64,000 nt of DNA from Ruminococcus flavefaciens (GCA_002373775.1 DFJW01000083.1:2603-66602), one strand, 5' to 3'; positions 30,117 to 39,888 are shown, counted from the stretch's first letter. Notes: a model not told the origin generated them from the letters alone. Made by a program: numbers and translations.

Positions 30117-31344
30117 ACTCTCCCTCCTTATCTTCAGGGTGTCCACCGGTATATAAAGAGGTCTCATCAGCAGCGTAGTCAAAGTCACTGCCGCTCAGTA
30201 TGGATATCTCTTCTGACATTACAACTTTATTATCGCTGTCCGTTTCACTGCCAGATGAGACGATATCGGATGTATCTTCAGAGGTCAGTTCCTTCAGTAG
30301 TTCTTCAGCTGCGCTTACAGCTTCGGATACAGGATCACTGCCGCTCTCTGCCTCAGTATCAGCCTTCTCATCAATTACCTCAGCAGCAGCTTCAGGCACG
30401 GTCTCCGGCTGAGGTTCCTGCAAAAGCTGCTTATCTATAGCATCTTCTACATTTCTCAGAAATAGTGCAGCAGGTGTAAACAGTACGGATACCATGATTA
30501 TCGCATTTTCACGCGCGGTCGTCAGTACGATTATGTATGACACAACGCCTATGAAAAGTCCATAGAAAAAAGCGTATATGTTCTTCCTCGGTGCTATTCG
30601 TTTATCAGATACGATATATACAGCTGCAAAAAGCACCATATTATTGACCAGAGAATACCTTACAGACTCAGATACGCTGTAGGCAGAAGGCGTAACATAC
30701 GCAAGCAGACATGTACCTGATATCACGCCTGTAAAAGCTCCGGAAGAGATTGATCCTCTAAGAAGCAGAACGGCAGCCGCTACTGCTACAAGAAGTACAT
30801 TCACGGCTCCCTGCGGTCCGCTGATGTTGCCCATTATCAGCTCAAAATCAGTACAGTTCATCTTTCCTGAGAGATTGTAATAATGGGATGCCGATGTTAC
30901 AAGTTCATCAGCTGTACCTAAGATACCGATCTTATCGTGCGGAGCAGGATAAAGCAGCATTTCTCTTCCCCATGACGTTATGAGGAACGTGTAAGCTGCT
31001 GCTGCCGGTGAAAACAGCATATTATGTCTTCCGCCAAATATGTTCTTTGCAACTGATACCGCAAATACGCATGCAACAGCTGCCGGAAGATATTCAAAGC
31101 TGGCTGGCAGCATCAGAGCTATCAGAAGTGCATCAGATGTACAGGTAAGATCGTCAGCTGTAAAATGGCGCTTCATGAGTCTGAGCGATATGAGCTCGGT
31201 CACAAAGGATATGCCTATACACATGCCGCCCAGAACCAGCGCACGGACTCCATAGTAAAAGTACGACATAAGTTCAAGCGCAAGCAATGTCAGCATTATA
31301 TCTATCCAGAGCTGCCTTTCAAGTTTCGTCTTTTTCAGCATCAT
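30109..31344 (-). CDS. RnfD/NqrB-like membrane protein with long acidic tail
   Basis: The 411-aa protein has about ten helices in the first 300 residues and resembles RnfD/NqrB (DALLIALMLPA, KNIFGGRHNMLFSPAAAAYTFL). The usual flavinylation motif (SGAT-type Thr) is not visible. Residues from about 300 form an acidic Glu/Ser/Asp-rich cytoplasmic tail not usual for RnfD. The start overlaps the rpe stop (ATGA). Confidence 0.65.
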   Translation of the reverse strand: MMLKKTKLERQLWIDIMLTLLALELMSYFYYGVRALVLGGMCIGISFVTELISLRLMKRHFTADDLTCTSDALLIALMLPASFEYLPAAVACVFAVSVAKNIFGGRHNMLFSPAAAAYTFLITSWGREMLLYPAPHDKIGILGTADELVTSASHYYNLSGKMNCTDFELIMGNISGPQGAVNVLLVAVAAAVLLLRGSISSGAFTGVISGTCLLAYVTPSAYSVSESVRYSLVNNMVLFAAVYIVSDKRIAPRKNIYAFFYGLFIGVVSYIIVLTTARENAIIMVSVLFTPAALFLRNVEDAIDKQLLQEPQPETVPEAAAEVIDEKADTEAESGSDPVSEAVSAAEELLKELTSEDTSDIVSSGSETDSDNKVVMSEEISILSGSDFDYAADETSLYTGGHPEDKEGEYE

Positions 31345-31994
31345 ATACCTGCTCTCAGAAGTTCTGCTGCTTTTTTCATATCTTCAGCTTTGAAAAGATA
31401 ACTGCCGGAAACCAGTATATCTGCTCCGGCATTGCGTACAACTGCTGCAGTCTCATCATTTATGCCGCCGTCAACTTCGATGTGGACGTCAAGTCCGAGT
31501 CCGGTTATCCGCTCCCTTATGCTCCTGATCTTATCAACGGTCCCGGGAATGAAACTCTGTCCGCCGAAACCCGGCTCCACTGTCATGACAAGGACAGTAC
31601 ATACATCAGGCAGATATTTATATATCATTTCCGCTGGAGTTTTCGGGCTGAGTGCGATGGCTGCCTTAGCTCCGCTTTCCCTGATCGTGCGTATAGTCTC
31701 AGAAGCATCGCTCTCGCTCTCAATGTGGAATGATATGATGTCAGCACCTGCTTCAGCAAAACGTTTCACATATCTCAGAGGATCTGTTATCATAAGATGA
31801 ACATCAAGCGGCACTGAAGTTTTTCTTCTTACAGCTTCAAGCACCGGCAGTCCGAATGAGATATTGTTCACAAGTACACCGTCCATTACGTCAAAATGCA
31901 ATGAATCAATGCCGTTCTTCTCTATTTTTTCAATCTCTTCGCCAAGTCTCAGCATATCTGCACTGAGTACGGATGCAGAAACGAGATATTCCAT
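31341..31994 (-). CDS. rpe: Ribulose-phosphate 3-epimerase
   Basis: The 217-aa TIM barrel has the full motif set: SASVLSADML, HFDVMDG, DVHLMITDP, VEPGFGGQSFIP and EVDGGI. It interconverts ribulose- and xylulose-5-phosphate. The start is MEYLVSA after GGAAGAAG; a nine-residue longer reading is possible. It heads the long leftward gene set. Confidence 0.93.
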   Translation of the reverse strand: MEYLVSASVLSADMLRLGEEIEKIEKNGIDSLHFDVMDGVLVNNISFGLPVLEAVRRKTSVPLDVHLMITDPLRYVKRFAEAGADIISFHIESESDASETIRTIRESGAKAAIALSPKTPAEMIYKYLPDVCTVLVMTVEPGFGGQSFIPGTVDKIRSIRERITGLGLDVHIEVDGGINDETAAVVRNAGADILVSGSYLFKAEDMKKAAELLRAGI

Positions 31995-32059
31995 ATTAAC
32001 ACTTCTTCCATTTCTGCTCATTCAGAGCAGACTTCTCATACTTATTTTCATACACTTTT

Positions 32060-32088
32060 ATTATATATTATTTCTCGCTTTACGTCAA
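32060..32088 (-). promoter_or_regulatory. Promoter of the rpe leftward operon
   Basis: On the minus strand -35 TTGACG (32083-32088), 17-bp spacer, -10 TATAAT (32060-32065). Confidence 0.75.
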
Positions 32089-32193
32089 TATGCAGAAATT
32101 GTTTTTTTCTTTTATTTTATAGCCGAATTGCCAACAGCCGATTTTTCGTAGCTCATAAAAAAATACATCGTCATTTTGCACAAACAATACATA

Positions 32194-32223
32194 AAATATC
32201 GAGCAAGCCTATGCGCATATACT
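32194..32223 (+). promoter_or_regulatory. Possible sigma-E-type sporulation promoter of sigK
   Basis: AAATATC (32194-32200), 15-bp spacer, CATATACT (32216-32223) resembles the sigma-E consensus. In Bacillus sigK is sigma-E dependent. No good sigma-A promoter is visible here. Confidence 0.35.
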
Positions 32224-32271
32224 ATTTACTGACCATCGTTAATACTATCTGTACTTTCAGGAGGTAATCAC

Positions 32272-32955
32272 ATGTTTTTTCAATTGATAAAAAGTCTTTT
32301 CTTCTTCGCGCTGCATCTGGATAATAAATCTGTCTTTCCGCGCCCATTATCTCAGGAAGAAGAAATGAAAGCTTTCTGCGAAATGTCGGCGGGCAGCAAA
32401 AAAGCCAAAGATACACTTATCGAACATAATCTCCGGCTCGTGGCTCATATCGTTAAAAAGTATGCTGCTTCCGCTGCCGATCAGGACGAACTTATCTCTA
32501 TAGGCACTATCGGGCTCATAAAGGCGGTGTCTACTTTCGATCACACCAAGGGTTCGAAATTTGCTACTTATGCGAGCAGATGTATTGAGAACGAAATACT
32601 TATGAGTTTTCGTTCTGCGCGTAAAAATGCGGGAGATGTGTATATCAACGAACCTATTGAGACCGATAAGGACGGGAATGCTCTTACGCTTATTGATCTG
32701 CTCGACGACGGGGAGGATATTCACGAAAAGGTCGATATGCTGATGCGTTCCCGTGAACTTTATGGATTTCTCAATTCCTGCCTTGACAAGCGCGAACTTG
32801 AGTTGATAATACTGAGATACGGACTATACGGAAAAGCTCCGCATACCCAGAACGAGACCGCAAAGATCCTCGGCATATCGCGTTCTTATGTATCAAGGAT
32901 CGAAAAAAAGGCGATCCAGAAACTCAAAAAAAGATATGACTCCACTCCGTTCTGA
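32272..32955 (+). CDS. sigK: Sporulation sigma factor SigK-like, uninterrupted
   Basis: The 227-aa protein has an N-terminal hydrophobic segment (QLIKSLFFFALHL) that looks like the SigK pro-sequence. It is followed by AEHNLRLVAHIVKKY-like region 2 (IEHNLRLVAHIVKKYA), DELISIGTIGLIKAV, TYASRCIENEILM, and a region 4 ending in GISRSYVSRIEKKAIQKLKK. These match mother-cell sigma K rather than the closely related sigma E. There is no skin-type insertion. The start follows AGGAGGT. It indicates retained sporulation capacity or a co-opted sigma factor. Confidence 0.82.
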   Translation: MFFQLIKSLFFFALHLDNKSVFPRPLSQEEEMKAFCEMSAGSKKAKDTLIEHNLRLVAHIVKKYAASAADQDELISIGTIGLIKAVSTFDHTKGSKFATYASRCIENEILMSFRSARKNAGDVYINEPIETDKDGNALTLIDLLDDGEDIHEKVDMLMRSRELYGFLNSCLDKRELELIILRYGLYGKAPHTQNETAKILGISRSYVSRIEKKAIQKLKKRYDSTPF

Positions 32956-33085
32956 ATTGATATCCCCCTCTTATGTGCTATAAATAGATTGACGCCGCCT
33001 CCCTACTCTTAGCTTTCTCCTTACTGCTTGCTATTCTCAGATCTTTATGCTATACTATAAATATAATCTGAACAGGAGGCAGGAA

Positions 33086-33529
33086 ATGATATACACTCCA
33101 CTTACTGTTAAGGCAATGAAACTTGCCTACAGGCTTCATCATGGTCAGACAGACAAGGCTGGCGTACCGTACATATTTCATCCATATCACCTTGCAGAAC
33201 AAATGACAAGTGAGTATGCTGTTTGTGCAGCACTGCTACATGATACTGTTGAAGATACAGATATAACTATCGGTGAACTCTCTCAGATGTTTCCCGGAGA
33301 AGTCGTTGATGCCGTTGAACTGCTGACGCATGAATCCGGGATGCCTTATTTGGATTATATCAGGAGGATAAAGTCGGATCCTATTGCAAGAGAAGTTAAA
33401 CTGGCAGATCTGAAGCACAACTCAGATCAGTCGCGCTTTACAGAGGCTGAATTCATTGATGAAAATAAACTGAAACAACTCCGTGAAAAGTATTCCACGG
33501 CTCTGAAACTTCTTCTTTCTGAGGACTAA
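33086..33529 (+). CDS. Small alarmone-hydrolase-like HD protein (MESH1/RelA-SpoT hydrolase type)
   Basis: The 147-aa protein carries the hydrolase-domain motifs of SpoT/MESH1: HHGQTDKAGVPYIFHP, LLHDTVEDT (HDxxxE) and VKLADLKHN. No synthetase domain is present. Members hydrolyse (p)ppGpp or related nucleotides. The start MIYTPLT follows AGGAGG. Apparently monocistronic. Confidence 0.8.
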   Translation: MIYTPLTVKAMKLAYRLHHGQTDKAGVPYIFHPYHLAEQMTSEYAVCAALLHDTVEDTDITIGELSQMFPGEVVDAVELLTHESGMPYLDYIRRIKSDPIAREVKLADLKHNSDQSRFTEAEFIDENKLKQLREKYSTALKLLLSED

Positions 33530-33579
33530 AACCACAAACCTGCTGCTTTTGTCATTGATCTGATTGTTGATTTTCATTA

Positions 33580-33608
33580 TGGACATATTGCGAAAAATGT
33601 GGTATAAT
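33580..33608 (+). promoter_or_regulatory. Promoter of the dnaD-dnaC pair
   Basis: -35 TGGACA (33580-33585), 17-bp spacer, -10 TATAAT (33603-33608). Confidence 0.75.
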
Positions 33609-33647
33609 GTTCCTTACAGTAAAAATGGTACCGATCCGGAGGAAAAA

Positions 33648-34643
33648 ATGGAATTCAAAGCTAACAGCGGCATCTGGGGAACTATGTTCGGTATCCCTTG
33701 TATTGTTGCAGACAATTTTTTAAAACTTGCTACAGGTGCTCAGCTAAAGGTACTTCTGTTTCTGCTGAGAAACTCGGGCAGCAACTATACTGACGAAGAA
33801 GTAGCAGCCAATACCGGTCTGTCTGTGCAGGAAGTGAATGATTCTGTTATGTTCTGGCAGCAGGTTAATGTGCTTTCTGATACAGCAGTTTCTTCAAATA
33901 AGGCGCCTGAGCAGATTATGGCTCCGCCGCCATGCCCAAAATCTGATGCTGCTGTCCAAATCTCAGAAGCTCCCAAAAGCCCTGCAAAAAAAAGAGAGAG
34001 AAAAAACCTTTCAGCTTCTGAGATATCCGGATTCATGCAGGATTCGGAAGATATCGCAGAGCTTTTCAAGGCGGCTGAAGCTGCTTTCGGTAATCTGAAT
34101 CATACAAAGCAGGATTCACTAATATGGATGTATGATTACCTCGGACTCAAAACAGAAGTTATACTCACCCTTCTCTATTACTGTGTGAATATCGGCAAGA
34201 ATGATCCGAGATATATGGAGACCATCGCCGCAAGCTGGGCTGACAACGATATAAACACCCTCTCTGCCGCTCAGGCAGAGGTAGAAAGAATGGGTGCATC
34301 AAGGGATTACATCAATATGATAATGCGATCATTCAGTATGAACCGCATTACTCCGAAACAGAAAGATATCGCTGAACAATGGCGAAAAGCTGATTATTCT
34401 CCTGAACTCATCCAATATGCCTACGAAAAGACTATCGAGAATCTTGACAGACTTAATTTCGATTATATCAATAAGATACTGATCTCATGGGCTGACAGCG
34501 GTTTCAGGTCCGTCAGTGAAGTCAAAGCCCATGAGGAACAATATAAACAAAAGAAAAAAGTTCAGGGAAATCAGAATGTCAGCAGCGACGTTGAAAAATA
34601 CAACATCGTCATAAATAAATTCTTGGGAGAAAACAATGGATAA
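33648..34643 (+). CDS. DnaD-domain replication initiation protein
   Basis: The 331-aa protein has an N-terminal winged helix (IVADNFLKLATGAQLKVLLFLLR, YTDEEVAANTGLS). A Pro/Lys-rich linker and a DnaD/DnaB C-terminal domain follow, with a second copy-like segment ending YAYEKTIENLDRLNFDYINKIL. DnaD-type proteins bring the helicase loader to the origin or stalled forks. The start follows GGAGGAAA. The stop overlaps dnaC by 8 bp. Confidence 0.82.
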   Translation: MEFKANSGIWGTMFGIPCIVADNFLKLATGAQLKVLLFLLRNSGSNYTDEEVAANTGLSVQEVNDSVMFWQQVNVLSDTAVSSNKAPEQIMAPPPCPKSDAAVQISEAPKSPAKKRERKNLSASEISGFMQDSEDIAELFKAAEAAFGNLNHTKQDSLIWMYDYLGLKTEVILTLLYYCVNIGKNDPRYMETIAASWADNDINTLSAAQAEVERMGASRDYINMIMRSFSMNRITPKQKDIAEQWRKADYSPELIQYAYEKTIENLDRLNFDYINKILISWADSGFRSVSEVKAHEEQYKQKKKVQGNQNVSSDVEKYNIVINKFLGENNG

Positions 34644-35595
34644 CGAGATTTTCGAAAGAGCTCAGGCAATAATGTCTATGCGCAGACAATCAGCTCTTGC
34701 TGAGAATAACAGGCGTATCGAAGAAGTCAATGCAAAACTTCCTCAGATAAAAGAGATAAACGATACTATATTCCGTTCCGGACAGGAACTTGTCAAACTA
34801 ATATCTTCCGGTCAGCATCCGGACATAAAGAAAAAGATCGCTCAGCTGAGAGATGATAACCTCGAAGCTCAGCAGCTTACACGCAGTATCCTCTCTCAGA
34901 ACGGATATCCTTCAGATTACCTTGATCTACATTATCACTGCGATGCTTGCAGTGATACAGGATATCTCAGAGATTCTTTCTGTGACTGCTTTAAGAAGCT
35001 GTGCGGTAAGCTTTCGGCAGATAAGCTGAATAAGACCGCTAACCTAAGTCTCTCAAGTTTCGATACCTTCGATCTTAAATACTATTCCGGCGATGATCTT
35101 AATACAATGAAATGTATCCTTGATCGTTCTAAAAAATATGCCGCTGAATTCTCGCTTTCTTCACGCAGCCTTTTCTTGTTCGGCAAAACAGGTCTCGGAA
35201 AGACACACATTTCTCTCGCGATCGCCAATGAAGTACTGAAAAAAGGGTATAGTGTTATCTACGACTCTGCCATAAATATCCTGCGGAGTATCGAAAGAGA
35301 ACATTTCAGCCGCGAGCGTTCTTCCGAAATGATCGACCTCGTACTTAATACCGAATTGCTGATCCTCGACGATCTCGGTACAGAGTATGAATCTCAGTTC
35401 TATAAAGCTACGATCTACAACATTATCAATACAAGGCTGAACTCCGGTAAGCCTTCGATCATCAGCACAAATCTCGATTTCGCGGGTATCAGCGAAAGAT
35501 ATAATGAGCGCGTTGTTTCCCGTATTATTTCAGCTTACGACTGTTTCGAATTCAAAGGGGAAGATGTACGCCTTCAGATGATGAAAAACATATGA
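34636..35595 (+). CDS. Helicase loader ATPase, DnaC/DnaI type
   Basis: 319 aa. An N-terminal helical part is followed by a four-Cys zinc site (CDACSDTGYLRDSFCDCF). The AAA+ domain has Walker A FGKTGLGKTHISLAI and Walker B LLILDDLGTE, and a sensor region IISTNLDF. It loads the replicative helicase. It is coupled to the DnaD gene by overlap. Confidence 0.85.
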   Translation: MDNEIFERAQAIMSMRRQSALAENNRRIEEVNAKLPQIKEINDTIFRSGQELVKLISSGQHPDIKKKIAQLRDDNLEAQQLTRSILSQNGYPSDYLDLHYHCDACSDTGYLRDSFCDCFKKLCGKLSADKLNKTANLSLSSFDTFDLKYYSGDDLNTMKCILDRSKKYAAEFSLSSRSLFLFGKTGLGKTHISLAIANEVLKKGYSVIYDSAINILRSIEREHFSRERSSEMIDLVLNTELLILDDLGTEYESQFYKATIYNIINTRLNSGKPSIISTNLDFAGISERYNERVVSRIISAYDCFEFKGEDVRLQMMKNI

Positions 35596-35632
35596 TAGAA
35601 TTTATCATCAGCTCCGAACTATTCTAAAATGC

Positions 35633-35668
35633 ACAAGGCAGATACAACTTAGGTCGTATCTGCCTTGT
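35633..35668. terminator. Terminator after dnaC
   Basis: 13-bp stem ACAAGGCAGATAC / GTATCTGCCTTGT followed by a T-rich run; may also serve the convergent cellulase gene. Confidence 0.85.
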
Positions 35669-35692
35669 ATTTTTTATTCTTTTAAAACACAC

Positions 35693-38600
35693 TTATCTTT
35701 TATCGTATGTTACCCACTGGTAACGTGCTGTAAGAGGAGTGTTGCCGTCGTAATGATTCAGCCATTCATCAACGCCTGTTCCCGGCCATGTGTTCATCAT
35801 GATCTTACCAGGTGTAGTCGGGATATTCACTGTTGCCTTGTATGCGAACTTTCCGTCTACATACCATGTGATGCTGTCAGGCTGCCAGTCAAATCCGTAT
35901 GTGTGGTATCCCTGAGAAGCATCGAATCCAAGGTCATACATGAACTCGTGATCGCCCTCGCTTCTGGTATAGTAGTTGAACTGTACCTTTGTTGTATCCT
36001 TTCCGAGTACCTCAATGTCGATCTCGTCCCAAGGATTGTTGTCACTCGGACCGGTATATGTAAAGAATGAGGAAACTACTCCGTTATTCTTTATTGCCTG
36101 CATGGATGTCTCATAATAGCCATAGCCGTAGAAATCCTGAGTTCTGTATTCAGCTCCGGAATAACTGTACTTTCCGGTCCAGTCCTTGTCTATAGTGAGA
36201 TTGAGAGCACCGTCCTTGAATGCAGTATTTCTCTTGTACCATCCGCAGTCAAAACAAGAACCGTTTGTCCAGCCGTCTGAAGCGAAGAATACGGGGGTCT
36301 CACCAAGTCTGAAATCGGCAACTACTGTAGCATTGCTGTTCATAGGTGTGCCGTAATCAGGGAAAAGCGGTGTCGGAGCAGGTACAGTTGTGGTTGTTGT
36401 GGTCGTTGTAGTGGTAGTAGTGGTATTGGTTGTTGTAGTTGTTGTTACTACATCGGGATTTGATTTCAGGTATGATTCAGGAAGCTTGTCGATAAGACCG
36501 AGCTTATATGCCTGTATGGAACTTGCATCGCTGTTTGTAAGTCCGGAACCATTCTCATAAACGTCACCGTTGAGCTGTCCTTTAGCAGTTATACCGTCAG
36601 GCTTGCCTAAACCATATGTATCGGGATTAGCAAGAGACTGCATAATAATTACTGCATCTGCCATATTTACTTCGCCGTCACAGTTTGCATCGCCCCACAG
36701 TATTTCTGTCTCTGCCTTAGGAGAAACATCTGTAAGCGTGAGGAGATATGTGAGCGGTGAATTCCAGTAGATAGTTACTTCATTTGTTGAATAACTCTCG
36801 GAATTATCTATATAACACTTAGCTGCTACTGCATCTGCACAATACGCCTTGGCTGCTGAATCTTCGAGGGCTGAATTTACACCGCCGACAAGCATTCCCG
36901 GCATTGCCGAACCAACACTCATTGAAGGACGATGATGCGGATGTGCAGGAGATTTTGTTCCGTATCCTGTCATAAAGCTCGTGCCGAGCGGATTTGTTCC
37001 GAGAAGATAATCAAGCTGGCTGTTTGCTGCGTCGATGTACTTGCTGTCACCTGTGAGCTGGTATGCGAGACCAAGTACGATGCCTGCATTCGCAACTGTC
37101 ATATTGCTGCCCCAGTTGAATTTTGTAAGAGCTACGCCGTATCCTGTTGAAGACGATACAGAAGCAAATGAATCTGCCTGAGAAAGTATAGCTGACTTTG
37201 CACTATTGTAAACTGAAGAATTTGTATCGGCATTCTTCATTGTGAGTATTGCTATATTGCCGTAGTCTCCGACTGTTGACCAGTCAAGTCCCTTGGATGA
37301 ACCGCTGACTGAATTCAGATACTTGTTATCGCCTGTTGCACGATACATCTGTATTGCTGCCCAATAACGCTCATCTCTGTCAGATTTATCGCCGTAATCT
37401 CCTGTAACTATAGGAGGATTCGGATTATTGAAGATGAAGTTGGGATTCTGCTCAAGGAAGCTCCATGCCTTTTCAGCTGCCGCCAGACACTTCTGTGCAA
37501 AATTGCTGTCGATATCCTTATAGAATTCATACGCAAGCGCCATGGATGCGCAGAAATCTGCTGTTGCTGTAGTTGATACAGGAGTAACAATAAGCGGATC
37601 TGTTTCGTCCTGAGGCATTATATATCCAGGGAAGGTCTCACATGTTACTTTGTGGTATACACCTCCGTCTGAACGCTGCATCTTGAGCATCCACTCAAGC
37701 TCATAACGTGCTTCATCAAGTATATCAGGTGTTCCGTTTCCGCTTTCCGGGATGCCTATGCTGTCGCTGTAGAGTTCGGGTGATGTCTGGTAAGCATAGA
37801 GCAGATCTGCTACTGCTTTGGCAGCAGGTACGACGTATCTGCCGTAGTCACCTGCATCATGCCAGCCTCCGCTGACATCTATACGCTCATTTGTGCCATA
37901 TACTGTAGCCATTGTGTTATGGCAGGCAACGTGTGAGAAAGCCTTATCTGTTACGCTTGTTCCGCAGCGCTGGAGATAAAGCATGCGCACAGAATCATCT
38001 ATCATCTTTGAATAGACGTTCTCACCTATCTCAAAGGTGTAGGAGTTTTCAAGTCCATCGCATGATATGTAGTACTTTCCGGGTGTCTTTACGCTGGAGA
38101 AATCGCCCTTCTTGTTCTTCTCGCCTGCTGTGCCGTTGTTGATCTCTGAACCAAGGTCTCCTGTGTATACTACCTGATTATTCTCTGCATTGACTACCGA
38201 GAATCTCGACTGACCGCTGAGGTTGCGGAATACGGCTGTTTTCTTGCTGTCAGGTCTGTAGCCGACCTGGTTGATGTTTATGTCAGGCTCGAACTCTTTA
38301 TTCGAATCATAATTGACTTTACTGTCATCTATGAGTTCAAGTGAAACGTTGTCAATGTAGATGGTGTGCTCGGGAAGCTTGCCTTCGTAGTTCTCCTGGA
38401 TTCCGCAGTTGAAAACGAGTTTGGACATGATGTCTGTTTCGTTTTCCATGGTGAAAGTGTAGTCCATTTTCAGCGGAGTGGGAGACAGGTCAAGTCCCTT
38501 CCATGTGTAGGCAGTATAATCGCCGCCGTTCTGCTGGATCATACCTTCAATGTGACGGTTGGTAGTACATGAAATATCATACTTGAGTCTGTATACTCCG

Positions 38601-38881
38601 TTCTTGTAAAGCGGTATGATATCGTAGAAGACCTGAACAGCATAATTAACGCTGCCGACATCGGATATTCTGAGCGCAAGTCTTCCGCTATCTGTTCCGA
38701 GACTGCATACACCACCACTCTGCTTATAAGTGTCCCATCCGGAAATGCCGGAATCAAAGGTGGAGTTCTTGATAATATTCTGCGCTGCAACAGCACTGAA
38801 ATCCACTGCAGGCATTGCTGAAGCCATGATAGTTACCGCTGAGACCGCAGCTGCAAAACGTCTTAACATATGTTTTCTCAT
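35693..38881 (-). CDS. Cellulosomal GH9 - dockerin - GH16 bifunctional glucanase
   Basis: The 1062-aa secreted protein has these parts in order: signal peptide (1-33, cut after AVAA); CBM4/9-like beta-sandwich (NIIKNSTFDSGISGWD); Ig-like cellulase N-domain (ININQVGYRPDSKKTAVF). The GH9 catalytic domain follows (SGGWHDAGDYGRYV, HPHHRPSM). A type I dockerin comes next (GDANCDGEVNMADAV loop, second loop with an insertion), then a poly-Thr linker. A C-terminal GH16 domain carries the catalytic pattern DEIDIEVLG. GH9 attacks cellulose and GH16 attacks mixed-linkage beta-glucan. The dockerin would plug the enzyme into a scaffoldin. The start follows GAGAGGGG. A degenerate -35 suggests activator dependence. 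Confidence 0.9.
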   Translation of the reverse strand: MRKHMLRRFAAAVSAVTIMASAMPAVDFSAVAAQNIIKNSTFDSGISGWDTYKQSGGVCSLGTDSGRLALRISDVGSVNYAVQVFYDIIPLYKNGVYRLKYDISCTTNRHIEGMIQQNGGDYTAYTWKGLDLSPTPLKMDYTFTMENETDIMSKLVFNCGIQENYEGKLPEHTIYIDNVSLELIDDSKVNYDSNKEFEPDININQVGYRPDSKKTAVFRNLSGQSRFSVVNAENNQVVYTGDLGSEINNGTAGEKNKKGDFSSVKTPGKYYISCDGLENSYTFEIGENVYSKMIDDSVRMLYLQRCGTSVTDKAFSHVACHNTMATVYGTNERIDVSGGWHDAGDYGRYVVPAAKAVADLLYAYQTSPELYSDSIGIPESGNGTPDILDEARYELEWMLKMQRSDGGVYHKVTCETFPGYIMPQDETDPLIVTPVSTTATADFCASMALAYEFYKDIDSNFAQKCLAAAEKAWSFLEQNPNFIFNNPNPPIVTGDYGDKSDRDERYWAAIQMYRATGDNKYLNSVSGSSKGLDWSTVGDYGNIAILTMKNADTNSSVYNSAKSAILSQADSFASVSSSTGYGVALTKFNWGSNMTVANAGIVLGLAYQLTGDSKYIDAANSQLDYLLGTNPLGTSFMTGYGTKSPAHPHHRPSMSVGSAMPGMLVGGVNSALEDSAAKAYCADAVAAKCYIDNSESYSTNEVTIYWNSPLTYLLTLTDVSPKAETEILWGDANCDGEVNMADAVIIMQSLANPDTYGLGKPDGITAKGQLNGDVYENGSGLTNSDASSIQAYKLGLIDKLPESYLKSNPDVVTTTTTTNTTTTTTTTTTTTTVPAPTPLFPDYGTPMNSNATVVADFRLGETPVFFASDGWTNGSCFDCGWYKRNTAFKDGALNLTIDKDWTGKYSYSGAEYRTQDFYGYGYYETSMQAIKNNGVVSSFFTYTGPSDNNPWDEIDIEVLGKDTTKVQFNYYTRSEGDHEFMYDLGFDASQGYHTYGFDWQPDSITWYVDGKFAYKATVNIPTTPGKIMMNTWPGTGVDEWLNHYDGNTPLTARYQWVTYDKR

Positions 38882-39020
38882 AATATTTCCCCTCTCAATA
38901 TGCACCATAAATACGAACAGGTGCATTGATTTTATAGTTAAATTATATCATCAGCTTGAGAGAAGGTATACTATTTTATTGACAAAAATGGTAAAATCAT
39001 GATATCACTGGACTGCAATA

Positions 39021-39797
39021 TCACCGGATATCCTCTGAAACAGCCGTTCCGAGCTCCGGCATTATGTTTTTTAGATCGTACTGCTTCTTGTACTCCTTCG
39101 GTGTCATACCGGTATACTTGCGGAACACTTTGATAAAATAACTCTGGGAACTGAAACTGAGCAGACTGCTGATCTCAAGATCATTGTATTCAGTATAAAG
39201 CAGAAGTGCGGAAGCCTCGTCTATTTTCAGCTTATTCACATAATTGCTGAATGTCATGCCGGTCTCGATCTTGAATAAACGTGAAAGATGTGCCGGACTT
39301 ATCTTTAGTACATCTGCTGTTTCTTCAAGTGTGACGCGGCCGTGGAGATGCGTTGCGATATAATCTATTGCATGCACTATCTGCTTGGAGCATATGCCGC
39401 TGTATCTCATCCGGCGCATCTTATCGGTATAGCCTTCGATCATCTCTGTATGTACAGCACGAAGCTCTTTTTCAGTACTGCATTTATCTGCTTTAAGTAT
39501 ATAATAGTCGCTCAGACTGTAAGACTCTTCCGGCGTAAGTCCGCCGTTTATACATGCTCTGGCTATCAGTGCGGCAAGTACTACCAGATGATACTTCAGA
39601 TTGCGCAGCGGGTCTTCACTCAGTATCCCGCAGCCTTCACTGCACAGCGGTTTTGCAAATACTCTTACAAGTTCTATGTTACCGGAACAAATGCTTTCGT
39701 AAAATGCTATCTCACGATCAAATGACGCATGCTCGAAGTCATTTTCTCTCTGGCTGAATAAATGAGCAGCAAGGCTTATCTCTGTATTTTCGTTCAT
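39021..39797 (-). CDS. AraC-family transcriptional regulator
   Basis: The 258-aa protein has a C-terminal double helix-turn-helix typical of AraC/XylS (VTLEETADVLKISPAHLSRLF, SYFIKVFRKYTGMTPKEYKK). The N-terminal part is helical, with no obvious cupin. Start after AGGGGAG. It lies 140 bp upstream of the GH9-GH16 gene on the same strand, so it is a candidate activator of that gene, by position only. Confidence 0.85.
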   Translation of the reverse strand: MNENTEISLAAHLFSQRENDFEHASFDREIAFYESICSGNIELVRVFAKPLCSEGCGILSEDPLRNLKYHLVVLAALIARACINGGLTPEESYSLSDYYILKADKCSTEKELRAVHTEMIEGYTDKMRRMRYSGICSKQIVHAIDYIATHLHGRVTLEETADVLKISPAHLSRLFKIETGMTFSNYVNKLKIDEASALLLYTEYNDLEISSLLSFSSQSYFIKVFRKYTGMTPKEYKKQYDLKNIMPELGTAVSEDIR

Positions 39798-39888
39798 TTC
39801 TCCCCTGCCTCCTTCGTCGGATCATATTATCAATATTATACCACATCTGCTTTGATCAGTCAATAGATACTGGGCATTTTACACAAAA

